From the NCBI GenBank assembly GCA_934646175.1, contig CAKUEI010000027.1, forward strand, positions 1 through 18,935: 18,935 bases of DNA. Reading direction: 5' to 3'. The notes below the pieces were generated by a model. The model had not been told where the DNA came from. It did not search any database and saw nothing but the letters and a program-made list of their open reading frames with translations. Made by a program: the position numbers and the translations under genes. Shown here in pieces: positions 6,540 to 13,772 of this stretch (positions are counted from its first letter, which is position 1; every line of letters starts with the position of its first letter). This DNA comes from an uncultured Oscillospiraceae bacterium (lineage in GTDB: Bacteria; Bacillota; Clostridia; Oscillospirales; Oscillospiraceae).

Positions 6540-7693
6540 GCCAGATTCCCCTTGAAGTTGCCCAGCACCCGGAACTCCTCCGCCGTCTGGGAAAGCTCGT
6601 GCAGAATGCCGTCCATCCCCTCTTGGGAAATGCTTCCGCCAAACTCCAGGAAGAAAAGGTATTCCCAGCTCTTCCCCGGCAGGGGGCGGGATTCCAGTTT
6701 CACCACGTTCAGGCCGTTCACGGCAAAAATGGTCAAAATCTCGTGCAGGCTGCCGCTCCGGTGGGGCAGATGGAACAGGGTGCTGATCTTGTCATGTCCC
6801 TCCCGCAGCTCCACCTTGGGGGATACCACCACGAACCGGGTGGTGTTGTTGGCGTTGTGGTTCACGCCCTCCTTCAGAATGGTCAGGCCGTACAGCTCCG
6901 CCGCCCGTTTGGAGCAGATGGCCGCCTTGCTTACATCGCCGCACTCCGCCACATAGCGGGCCGCGCCCGCCGTGTCGAAGACCGGCACCTGCTCCCACTC
7001 CGGGTGGCAGTTCAAAAACTGCTCGCTCTGAAAAAGGCCCTGCTCATGGGAGTAAACATGGGTGATGGTGGAAAAGTCCGCCCCTTCCGGTGCCATCAGG
7101 CAGTGGGAGATATGCACCGTGGTCTCCCCCACGATGTAGCATTCATATTGAGTCAGCAGGTCACAGATCTGGCGGATGGCGCCGGTGGAACTGTTCTCGA
7201 TGGGCACCACGGCATAGTCCGCCTTCCCCTCCTTCAGGGCAAGGAACGTATCCTCGAACTGCTCCAGCCCGGTGCACTGCACACCGTCGCCGAAGAACTT
7301 CATGCACGCCACCTCGCTGTACGCCCCGGGCACCCCCTGATAGACCACCTTCGGGTCCTTCACCGGCTCTCTCGGGTTCCGGAAGGCCGCGGCATACCGG
7401 TCATAATCCGGGTCACCCTGCTCTTCCCGCACTAAGCGGCGCTGCTGCCGGCGGGAAATGCCCATGATGCACTCATAAAGCTGCACCACGTCCATTTTGG
7501 CGTTCTCGTCCTTCGCAAGTGCCGCCTTCTGCGTCAGCACCTGCCGCTCTCTGCTTGTATCCAGCACCGGAAGGCCGTTTTCCTTTTTGAACTCGCCCAC
7601 CTTTTCGGTGGTCTCCATCCGTTTCTGAAACAGGGCGACGATCTCCCGGTCGATCCGGTCGATCTCGCCCCGCAGTGTATCCAGTTCGCTCAT
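6536..7693 (-). CDS. pheA: Bifunctional chorismate mutase/prephenate dehydratase (P-protein)
   Basis: Converts chorismate to prephenate and then to phenylpyruvate, the committed branch to phenylalanine. The 385-aa protein shows three parts. An AroQ-class chorismate mutase lies at about residues 1-90 (LRGEIDRIDREIVALFQKR, with Arg and Lys positions conserved). A prephenate dehydratase follows at about 115-292 (GVPGAYSE, VPIENSSTG, and NNTTRFVV near 282). A C-terminal ACT domain lies at about 300-380 with ESRP at 334-337, the phenylalanine-binding motif, so feedback inhibition by Phe is expected. I chose ATG at 7693-7691. A longer in-frame start at 7747 would run into the preceding gene and lacks conserved sequence. 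The ribosome site is only GGGGGCGGGAAG, so translation may be modest. Its stop overlaps aroK. Confidence 0.94.
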   Translation of the reverse strand: MSELDTLRGEIDRIDREIVALFQKRMETTEKVGEFKKENGLPVLDTSRERQVLTQKAALAKDENAKMDVVQLYECIMGISRRQQRRLVREEQGDPDYDRYAAAFRNPREPVKDPKVVYQGVPGAYSEVACMKFFGDGVQCTGLEQFEDTFLALKEGKADYAVVPIENSSTGAIRQICDLLTQYECYIVGETTVHISHCLMAPEGADFSTITHVYSHEQGLFQSEQFLNCHPEWEQVPVFDTAGAARYVAECGDVSKAAICSKRAAELYGLTILKEGVNHNANNTTRFVVVSPKVELREGHDKISTLFHLPHRSGSLHEILTIFAVNGLNVVKLESRPLPGKSWEYLFFLEFGGSISQEGMDGILHELSQTAEEFRVLGNFKGNLA

Positions 7694-7727
7694 CTTCCCG
7701 CCCCCAAGTCTTTTGTCGCCCGGATGC

Positions 7728-8216
7728 TCAGCGGTACCGCCGGGCAAGTGCCGCGTATTCCTCGGCGTGCTCCTTCAGCGTGTCGATCTCCTCCTGACGC
7801 AGGGGGCGCACCACCTTGCCCGGCGTGCCCATCACCATACTGCCATCGGGGATGTCCGCCTTCCCGGTCACCACTGCGCCCGCGCCGATGATGCAGTTTT
7901 TGCCCACCTTCGCGCCGGTCAGCAAGATCGCGCCCATGCCCACCATGGTGTTGTCCCCCACGGTGCAGCCGTGTACGATGGCCCCGTGGCCCACGGTCAC
8001 ATAGTCCCCCAGCACCACCGGCTTCCCGGGGTCGGTGTGCAGCACCGCGTTGTCCTGAATATTCACGCACCGGCCCAGCGTTACCCCCGCCGCGTCCGCC
8101 CGGATCACTGCGTTATACCAGACGGAGCAGTCCGTCCCGTACTTCACCTCTCCAACCACGGCTCCGCCGTCCAGGATCAAAAGATTCTCGTCGGTCTCAT
8201 ATCGTCTGAAATCCAT
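7728..8216 (-). CDS. Gamma-class carbonic anhydrase family protein (hexapeptide-repeat)
   Basis: Left-handed beta-helix protein of the gamma-carbonic anhydrase/YrdA/PaaY family, 162 aa. Imperfect hexapeptide repeats run from about residue 15 to 125. Three putative metal-binding histidines are present: His60, His77 and His82 (VLH...GHGAIVHG), with Arg39 and Asp41 of the conserved RAD. A zinc or iron centre is therefore likely intact, but many members of this family lack measurable carbonic anhydrase activity. ATG at 8216-8214 is chosen by the GAGGAAC site upstream. The longer in-frame start at 8300 adds residues with no family similarity. It sits inside the aromatic operon between aroC (252 bases upstream) and pheA (34 bases downstream), with no known role in that pathway. 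Confidence 0.88.
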   Translation of the reverse strand: MDFRRYETDENLLILDGGAVVGEVKYGTDCSVWYNAVIRADAAGVTLGRCVNIQDNAVLHTDPGKPVVLGDYVTVGHGAIVHGCTVGDNTMVGMGAILLTGAKVGKNCIIGAGAVVTGKADIPDGSMVMGTPGKVVRPLRQEEIDTLKEHAEEYAALARRYR

Positions 8217-8467
8217 TTTTGTTCCTCTTTCACTACTTGTTCCCCAAGGGGACGCGGTTTTCTCCCCACTTTTGACATCAAAAGCGGGCGAAAAGTGCAC
8301 GGGCTGCGGCCCTTGACCCGGAGAGCTGCCGCGCGGTGCAGCTTTCTCCTTCCGGCATCCTTTGCGGATTGTCTCTGCTTCTTCTTGTGCTCAGCCGCGC
8401 TTTGCCCGGCTCGGAGATGACCTTTTTCGTCTATCCAATTCGCCTGCCGCTCGTGTCACGAAAGTCT
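8217..8467 (-). other. Non-coding spacer between aroC and the gamma-CA gene, with hairpins
   Basis: This 251-base gap is the only long break among the aro genes. It contains a stem-loop at 8265-8288 (CCCACTTTTG pairs with CAAAAGCGGG, allowing a G-U pair in the transcript). A competing pairing joins CACTTTT (8267-8273) to AAAAGTG (8291-8297). A second hairpin at 8321-8346 pairs GAGAGCTGC with GCAGCTTTC. None has a clear U-tract on the minus strand. I see no convincing promoter and no coding sequence. Confidence 0.5.
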
Positions 8468-9511
8468 TCAGATTCCCAACATCTCGCACGCCGCCAGCGC
8501 CGCCGCGGCCTCGATCACCGGCACCGCCCGGTGCACGATGCACGGGTCATGCCGCCCGGTGATCTCCACCTCGTCCTCTTCGCCGGTCTTCAGGTTCACC
8601 GTCTCCTGCGGGAGGCCGATGGACGGCGTCGGCCGCATGGTCACCTCAAAGACAATGGGCATCCCGTTGGTGATGCCGCCGTTCAGGCCGCCCGCGTGGT
8701 TGGTCTTGGTCACAATAGCCCCGTCTTTTTTGACGAAGGGATCGTTCGCCTCGCTCCCCCGCATGAGGGAGAAGGCCACGCCCGCGCCGAAGGCCACCGC
8801 CTTCACCCCAGGCACAGAAAACAGGTACTGGGAGAAAATTCCCTCCCCGTTTTTCCCGTAATCGGGCGCGCCCAGCCCGGCGGGCAGGCCGGCCACCACG
8901 CATTCGATGCTGCCGCCTACAGAGTCCTGGTCCTCTCTCGCCTCGCGGATGGCCTCCTGCATACTCTCCCCCGCCGCATCGTCAATCACGGGAAACGCCT
9001 TGGCCGCCACACCGTAAAGCTGCTCCACTTCCTCCAAACAGGCATCGCTGATGCCGTAAATGGAGGAGATATGGGCGCCCACAAACACGCCCGCCGCCAT
9101 CAAGATTTGCTTGGCCACCGCCCCGGCAAACACCAGCGGCGCCGTCAGCCGCCCGGAAAAATGCCCGCCGCCGCGGTAGTCGTTAAAGCCGTCGTAGCGG
9201 ACATATCCCGCATAATCTCCGTGGCTGGGCCGGGGCAGGTCTCTGAGTTTTTCATAGTCGCCGAAGTTCTGGTCGCCGTTGCGGATCACGGCACACAGGG
9301 GAGTCCCCGTGGTCTTCCCCTTGAATACGCCGGAGAGCACCTCCACCTCGTCGGCCTCCTGCCGCTGGGTGGAAAGGCCGTCCTTTCCCGGCCGGCGGCG
9401 GCCCATTTCGCTCCGGATAAACTTCCAGTCCAGCTCCAGCCCCGCGGGCACATCCTCCAGCACTACGCCGATGGCGGGCCCGTGGCTTTCGCCGAAAATC
9501 GAATATCTCAC
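8468..9511 (-). CDS. aroC: Chorismate synthase
   Basis: Eliminates phosphate from EPSP to make chorismate, the last common step, using reduced FMN. The 347-aa product has SIFGESHG at residues 4-11 with the active-site His10, RPSHGDYAG at 94-102, DYRGGGHFSGR at 111-121, and a C-terminal RHDPCIVHRAVPVIEA stretch. The N-terminus is about nine residues shorter than the common form but keeps all of the first motif. The start is GTG at 9511-9509, overlapping the aroA stop (GTGA), with AAGGAGG seven bases upstream. No upstream in-frame alternative is as good. It is followed by the 251-base spacer. Confidence 0.95.
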   Translation of the reverse strand: MRYSIFGESHGPAIGVVLEDVPAGLELDWKFIRSEMGRRRPGKDGLSTQRQEADEVEVLSGVFKGKTTGTPLCAVIRNGDQNFGDYEKLRDLPRPSHGDYAGYVRYDGFNDYRGGGHFSGRLTAPLVFAGAVAKQILMAAGVFVGAHISSIYGISDACLEEVEQLYGVAAKAFPVIDDAAGESMQEAIREAREDQDSVGGSIECVVAGLPAGLGAPDYGKNGEGIFSQYLFSVPGVKAVAFGAGVAFSLMRGSEANDPFVKKDGAIVTKTNHAGGLNGGITNGMPIVFEVTMRPTPSIGLPQETVNLKTGEEDEVEITGRHDPCIVHRAVPVIEAAAALAACEMLGI

Positions 9512-10749
9512 CGCCGCTCCTCCTTAAATACGCCGCCCAGACGGGCATACTGCTCCCAGAAATCGGGATAGGACTTGGCCACGCATTCCGAGCCTTTCAC
9601 CGTCACCGGTCCGTCGGCCCGGGTGGCCGCAATGGCGATCATCATGGCGATGCGGTGGTCGTTGTGGCTTTCCGTCACCGCGCCCTTCAGGTTCTTCACG
9701 CCGTAGATCTCCAGAAAGTCTTTTCCCTCCACCACGTTGGCCCCCATGCGGTTCAGTTCCTCCCGCACGGACACCAGCCGGTCGCTCTCCTTCATTCTCA
9801 GCCGTCCCGCGTTCACGATGCGGGTCACCTGTCCGTCCCGCAGGGCGGCGATGGCCGCCAGCGGCGGCACCAGATCGGGGCAATCAGAGACATCCAGTTC
9901 CACGTCGCCCTCCTGCTCCAGCCGGTCCCGCCAGTCGGTGATTACCCGGTCGCCCTGAGTGGAGTTGCCGCTCAGGCCGGAAACGCTCACGTTGCTCCCC
10001 AGTCCGGCGGCCGCCAGCCAGAACCCAGCCTGGGACCAGTCGGCCTCCACCCGTGCCCGGATGGGCTGATAGGTCTGGCCGCCCTTGATCAGAAATCCGT
10101 GACCCGCCGCTGCTTCGGTCTGCACACCCGCAAACTTCAGTGCATCCCGGGTCATATCGAGATAGCTGCTGGACTGCAGCGTCGTGGTACTTTTGAGATA
10201 GGACTCCCCATCCAGCAACGGCAGGGCGTACAAAAGTCCTGTAAAGAACTGGCTGGACACATTGCCAGGCAGCGCCCAGATGCCTGCCTCCAGCGTGCCG
10301 GAGGAGCGCAGAGTCCCGCCGTCCCGCTCAAATAGAATCCCCTTTTCGTGGAACAGGTCCAGGTAAGGCTTCTGGGGCCGCTCCATCAGCCGGGGGGAGC
10401 CGGTGAACACGCCGCCGCCCCGCACCGCCAGTGCAATGGGGATCAAAAACCGCAGGGTGGAGCCGCTTTCGCCGCAGTTTAGGTGCGGCAACGCCATTTT
10501 GACGTTCCGGCTCATAGGTCCGGCGGCCATGCCCTGAATGACCACCGTGTCCCGTTCCCACTTTGCCGTGGCCCCCAGTTCTTCTACGCAGCGCAGGGTG
10601 GCCTCGATGTCCTGGGAATGCTCCACGTTCCGCACCCGGCTCTCGCCCCCTGCCATGGCGGCGGCGATGATCAGCCGGTGGGCCTGACTTTTGGAAGGGG
10701 GCGCTACCACGTGCCCCTTCAGGCGCGTGGGCGTAATGGTAATGGTCAT
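9508..10749 (-). CDS. aroA: 3-Phosphoshikimate 1-carboxyvinyltransferase (EPSP synthase)
   Basis: Transfers enolpyruvyl from PEP to shikimate-3-phosphate, step 6. The 413-aa protein shows PPSKSQAHR at residues 17-25, NCGESGSTLRF at 91-101 (the PEP-binding loop, which differs from the LGNAGTAMR form of E. coli), RLMERPQKP at 120-128, DCPDLVPP at 289-296 with catalytic Asp292, RMKESDR at 318-324 and NDHR at 363-366. ATG at 10749-10747 overlaps the aroB TGA, and its own stop overlaps the aroC GTG. The loop variation could change glyphosate sensitivity, but no class is assigned here because that needs alignment. Confidence 0.95.
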   Translation of the reverse strand: MTITITPTRLKGHVVAPPSKSQAHRLIIAAAMAGGESRVRNVEHSQDIEATLRCVEELGATAKWERDTVVIQGMAAGPMSRNVKMALPHLNCGESGSTLRFLIPIALAVRGGGVFTGSPRLMERPQKPYLDLFHEKGILFERDGGTLRSSGTLEAGIWALPGNVSSQFFTGLLYALPLLDGESYLKSTTTLQSSSYLDMTRDALKFAGVQTEAAAGHGFLIKGGQTYQPIRARVEADWSQAGFWLAAAGLGSNVSVSGLSGNSTQGDRVITDWRDRLEQEGDVELDVSDCPDLVPPLAAIAALRDGQVTRIVNAGRLRMKESDRLVSVREELNRMGANVVEGKDFLEIYGVKNLKGAVTESHNDHRIAMMIAIAATRADGPVTVKGSECVAKSYPDFWEQYARLGGVFKEERR

Positions 10750-11825
10750 GCCTGTTCACATCCTTCCAGAAGTTCCAGTGCCGTTTTCTTCGGCATTTTC
10801 CGGGCGCAGGCCCTGCCCATCTCTTCCAGTAAAATCAGGGAAATGTCATTCCCTGCGCCCTTTTTATCGGTTCCAATGGCCGCCTCATAGTCCTCCGCGG
10901 AGCACGCAATGTGCGCGGGAAGGCCGTAGGCCGTCACAAGCGTTCGTATCTTTTCGGGGACGTCCTCCGGGGTAACTCCCAGCTTCCGCCCCACCTCCGC
11001 AGCCGCGCACATACCTGCCGCCACCGCCTGTCCGTGGGTCCATATCTCGTAATGCCCCGCCTTTTCATAGGCGTGGCCCAGTGTATGCCCGAAATTCAGC
11101 AGCATCCGCCGCCCGGTGTCCCGCTCGTCCTCCAGCACCACATTGGCCTTGATGGCGCAGCAGGTGTGCAGCACCGTTTCGATGTGCTCCATCACCCGCA
11201 CCCGGCTGCCGCAGTTCTCCAACAAGCGAAAGAAGCCTTCGTCCGCAATGCAGCCGTACTTGATGACCTCGGCCATCCCGTCGGAGAACACCTTGTCCGG
11301 CAGGGTGTTCAGCACCTCCGGATCCATGAGCACCAGCTTCGGCTGCCAGAATGCCCCAGCCAGATTTTTCCCGGCCTTCAGGTCCACCGCCACCTTGCCC
11401 CCCACGGAGGAATCCACCTGCGCCAAAAGCGTAGTGGGGCTCTGGACGAAGTCGATGCCCCGCAGCAAGGTGGCCGCGGCGAATCCGGCAAGGTCGCCCA
11501 CTACGCCGCCGCCCAGGGCCACCAGCGCGTCGGTCCGCGTGGTGCCGAAGGCAAGGAGCTCATCGTATAAATGCTCCAGCATGGCCATGTTCTTGCTGCT
11601 CTCCCCGGCTGGGATCACGATCAGCCGGGACTCCAGCCCCACGTTCCGCAGGCTTTCCACCACCTGCTTGCCGTACAGTCCGGCCACGTTGCTGTCGGTC
11701 ACCACCGCCGCCCGGACGGCTTTTTTCAGCACCCTCCGGCAGCGTTCTCCCGCCTCGGCAAGGCAGCCCTTTTGGATGACGATCTCATACTCCCGCCCCG
11801 GCAGAGAGACATTCAGGGTCTTCAT
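10746..11825 (-). CDS. aroB: 3-Dehydroquinate synthase
   Basis: Cyclises DAHP to 3-dehydroquinate, step 2, using NAD+ and a divalent metal. The 359-aa product has GGGVVGDLAGF at residues 105-115, PTTLLAQVDSSVGGK at 130-144, and the three metal ligands Glu186 (GMAEVIKYG), His247 (GHTLGH) and His264 (THGQAV). I chose ATG at 11825-11823 because MKTLNVSLPG is where similarity should begin. Its ribosome site is weak (GGAG about 12 bases away). GTG codons at 11837 and 11891 are in frame and cannot be excluded. It follows aroF by 84 bases and overlaps aroA by four. Confidence 0.93.
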   Translation of the reverse strand: MKTLNVSLPGREYEIVIQKGCLAEAGERCRRVLKKAVRAAVVTDSNVAGLYGKQVVESLRNVGLESRLIVIPAGESSKNMAMLEHLYDELLAFGTTRTDALVALGGGVVGDLAGFAAATLLRGIDFVQSPTTLLAQVDSSVGGKVAVDLKAGKNLAGAFWQPKLVLMDPEVLNTLPDKVFSDGMAEVIKYGCIADEGFFRLLENCGSRVRVMEHIETVLHTCCAIKANVVLEDERDTGRRMLLNFGHTLGHAYEKAGHYEIWTHGQAVAAGMCAAAEVGRKLGVTPEDVPEKIRTLVTAYGLPAHIACSAEDYEAAIGTDKKGAGNDISLILLEEMGRACARKMPKKTALELLEGCEQA

Positions 11826-11909
11826 CGGGTCACACACTCCATCCCTGCAAGCGGCCCCATCGGGAAAACCGGTGGAGCGCGCGTTTTTCACCTGATCCTG
11901 GTTAACGTT

Positions 11910-12929
11910 TTATTTTACAATGGTTTTCCCCATCAGGTCAACCAGACTTCCCATTTTTCCCATCAAATCATCAAATTGCTGAGGAGTCAGGCTCTGAGCG
12001 CCGTCACATTTGGCATGAGGCGGGTCATTGTGCACCTCGATAATGAGTCCGTCGGCCCCGGCGGCGATGGCCGCCATGGCCAGCGGCTCCACCAGCCAGT
12101 TCGCCCCGCCGGAGTGGGAGGGGTCCACCACGATGGGCAGATGGCTCATGCGCTTCACCGCGGGGATGGCCGCCACATCCAGGGTGTTTCGGGTGTAGCT
12201 TTCAAAAGTGCGGATGCCCCGCTCGCACAGGATCACGTTTTCGTTTCCTTCGCTCATGATGTACTCGGCGGACATGATCCACTCCTCATAGGTATTGGCA
12301 AGGCCGCGCTTTAAGAGCACCGGCTTGCTCATTTTGCCCACTTCTTTCAGAAGGTCAAAGTTCTGCATGTTCCGGGCGCCGATCTGCACCATGTCCACCT
12401 TTTCCTCAAAAAGCTCGCAGAACTTGGGGCTCATCAGCTCGGTCACAATGGGAAGGCCCGTGGTCTTCTTGGCCTCCAGCAGCAGATCAAGGCCCGCCGG
12501 ACCCATGCCCTGGAAGGAGTAGGGGGAGGTGCGGGGCTTGAACGCGCCTCCCCGCAGCATGGCCGCGCCGGACTTCTTCACGTCCTCCGCCACCTCGATG
12601 ATCTGCGCCTCCGACTCCACGGAGCACGGCCCCGCGATCACGCCGAAGTTCCCGCCGCCGATCTTGGCCGTACCCACCTGCACCACCGTGTCCTCGGGAT
12701 GGAATTTGCGGTTTGCCTTTTTGTACGGTTCCTGCACGCGCATCACCCGCTCCACGTTCTCGTTCAGGGTGATCTTGCCCATGTCCACCGCCGTGGTGTC
12801 GCCCACCAGACCCAGGATGGTGCATCCCACGCCGTTGGTCACGCCCACCTCAAGGCCCATGCGGCGGAAATCCTCCGCCAGATGATCGATCTCTTTTTTC
12901 GCCGTGCCCGGCTTCATCACAACAACCAT
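11910..12929 (-). CDS. aroF: 3-Deoxy-7-phosphoheptulonate (DAHP) synthase, type I-beta with N-terminal regulatory domain
   Basis: Condenses PEP and erythrose-4-phosphate to DAHP, the entry step of aromatic biosynthesis. The 339-aa protein has an N-terminal ferredoxin-like/ACT-like domain (about residues 1-70) of the kind that mediates Phe/Tyr inhibition in Thermotoga DAHP synthase. A TIM-barrel follows with AGPCSVES at 99-106 (metal ligand Cys102), KPRTSPYSFQG at 131-141, QIGARNMQN at 182-190, and DPSHSGG at 269-275 (His272). ATG at 12929-12927 follows GAGGAG with nine-base spacing. It is the first enzyme gene of the operon, downstream of a leader peptide and terminator hairpin, so it is probably controlled both by attenuation and by feedback inhibition. 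Confidence 0.95.
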   Translation of the reverse strand: MVVVMKPGTAKKEIDHLAEDFRRMGLEVGVTNGVGCTILGLVGDTTAVDMGKITLNENVERVMRVQEPYKKANRKFHPEDTVVQVGTAKIGGGNFGVIAGPCSVESEAQIIEVAEDVKKSGAAMLRGGAFKPRTSPYSFQGMGPAGLDLLLEAKKTTGLPIVTELMSPKFCELFEEKVDMVQIGARNMQNFDLLKEVGKMSKPVLLKRGLANTYEEWIMSAEYIMSEGNENVILCERGIRTFESYTRNTLDVAAIPAVKRMSHLPIVVDPSHSGGANWLVEPLAMAAIAAGADGLIIEVHNDPPHAKCDGAQSLTPQQFDDLMGKMGSLVDLMGKTIVK

Positions 12930-12993
12930 GTTTCTCCGCTCCTCTTCTGTTTCTTAATTTTTCGTTTTTACATCCACCCGCTCCAAGCAGAAA

Positions 12994-13031
12994 AGGGGCG
13001 CTCACTGAGATGAAACTCAATGAGCGCCCCT
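12994..13031 (-). terminator. Attenuator terminator hairpin upstream of aroF
   Basis: AGGGGCGCTCA (12994-13004) pairs with TGAGCGCCCCT (13021-13031). An inner TGAG/CTCA helix lies at 13006-13009 and 13016-13019. On the minus strand the stem is followed by TTTTCT, so this is a strong intrinsic terminator. It lies after the leader-peptide stop and 64 bases before the aroF ATG, so as transcribed it would stop RNA polymerase before the operon unless another fold forms. Confidence 0.88.
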
Positions 13032-13079
13032 GTTTTCCAGTCAGGCTCTTCCCCTTTTCCGGGGAGAAACGCGGCATTT

Positions 13080-13217
13080 TTATCGCGCAGATTCCGCGCG
13101 CCGCTCCTCATTCAGTCCATCTCGCTTTTTCACCATGCCAAAAAAGCCGGTGCCCGTAAATCGAGCCCAGCCATAGGTATAAAATCGAGATGCAGTTGTG
13201 CTGTTTCGACGGGTCAT
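13080..13217 (-). CDS. Aromatic-rich leader peptide of the aro operon (attenuator)
   Basis: A 45-codon ORF just downstream of the aro promoter. ATG at 13217-13215 has AGGAAG eight bases upstream and begins about 25 bases from the predicted transcript start. Residues 11-26 read RFYTYGWARFTGTGFF: four Phe, two Tyr and one Trp within 15 codons. All Phe codons are TTT and both Tyr codons TAT, whereas aroF next door mixes TTC and TTT. The rest is basic and Arg-rich, with no enzyme-like features. By analogy with trp- and phe-type leaders, a ribosome short of charged Phe, Tyr or Trp tRNA would stall here and prevent the terminator at 12994-13031. The role is inferred, but promoter, ribosome site, codon cluster and terminator all fit. 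I do not recognise a named family. An in-frame extension to 13277 would begin upstream of the promoter start site and is unlikely. Confidence 0.82.
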   Translation of the reverse strand: MTRRNSTTASRFYTYGWARFTGTGFFGMVKKRDGLNEERRAESAR

Positions 13218-13242
13218 GAACCGCACTTCCTGTCCTGAAGAT

Positions 13243-13277
13243 GGGGGTATTATACTCCCCCTTTTTTCAAATTGCAA
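13243..13277 (-). promoter_or_regulatory. Promoter of the aromatic operon with dyad at the -10
   Basis: On the minus strand, TTGCAA (13277-13272), a 17-base spacer and TATAAT (13254-13249) form a sigma-A promoter. The predicted start is near 13242, giving a leader of about 310 bases before aroF. The -10 lies inside GGGGGTATTATACTCCCCC (13243-13261), an inverted repeat with one extra base, which could be a repressor site. Confidence 0.8.
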
Positions 13278-13436
13278 GATTTAATTTTTGTAATTTCATT
13301 TTTATCCCTTGAAGGGGCGAGCTTTCTCCCTGCCTGCCGCACGGTACTTCTACCATCGCACCCGCCCGGCGAGGGCACCGTCCCCCGCCGCCCTCAGGCG
13401 GCGTTCCTGCGTCCCGCCCGCGGGCGAAACTTCGTT
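13278..13436. other. Spacer between azlD and the aro promoter
   Basis: No gene seen. The part next to the promoter is AT-rich. The part next to azlD is very GC-rich and holds a 7-bp hairpin (CGCCGCC 13386-13392 with GGCGGCG 13397-13403) and the 12-base palindrome CGCCCGCGGGCG (13415-13426). Either could mark the 3' end of the azlCD transcript, but neither has a U-tract. Confidence 0.4.
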
Positions 13437-13772
13437 TTATCCAAATACCCCCGTCTGCACCAGCACCATATACAGCACCGTCCCGCCGAAAATCGAGATC
13501 AGCGTATTCTTCTTCCACACATGCAGTGCGATCACCACGCCCACGCAGATGAGCTGCGGAAGCCAGCTTCCCGCCGCGGCAAAGTCCAGATTCCGCAGGC
13601 AATAGACGATCAGCATGGCGATAATGGCCGGCGGCAGCACCCGCCCGAGGCAGAGCACCACCTTCGGCGGCGTCCCGCCCCGGTCGAATAGGAGGAACGG
13701 CAGCGCCCGGGTCAGAAAGGTCACAACGGCCATCACCGCAATGCTGGCAATGGCACCCCCTGTGGTCATCAT
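13437..13772 (-). CDS. azlD: Branched-chain amino acid exporter small subunit AzlD
   Basis: Small membrane partner of AzlC. The 111-aa protein has about four hydrophobic segments, and TFLTRALPFLLF near the N-terminus and LPPAIIAMLIVYCLR in the middle are typical of the AzlD family. AzlCD pairs export branched-chain amino acids and analogues such as azaleucine. ATG at 13772-13770 overlaps the azlC TGA by four bases, so the two subunits are translationally coupled. A second ATG follows immediately at 13769. Confidence 0.9.
   Translation of the reverse strand: MMTTGGAIASIAVMAVVTFLTRALPFLLFDRGGTPPKVVLCLGRVLPPAIIAMLIVYCLRNLDFAAAGSWLPQLICVGVVIALHVWKKNTLISIFGGTVLYMVLVQTGVFG

Noticed and set aside
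8336..9571. 411-codon plus-strand frame opposite aroC
   Set aside because: Shadow of chorismate synthase codon bias, without motifs or a credible start.
12930..13240. T-box riboswitch upstream of aroF
   Set aside because: No T-box consensus (GGTGGNACCGCG-like) precedes the terminator, and no specifier-loop stem was found. The aromatic leader ORF explains the layout better.
13080..13277. Longer 65-codon version of the leader peptide
   Set aside because: Its start lies in the -35 box, upstream of the predicted transcript start. The ATG at 13217 has its own ribosome site.
13386..13426. GC palindromes after azlD as a rho-independent terminator
   Set aside because: Stems are short and no T-run follows on the minus strand. 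Kept only as a note in the spacer entry.
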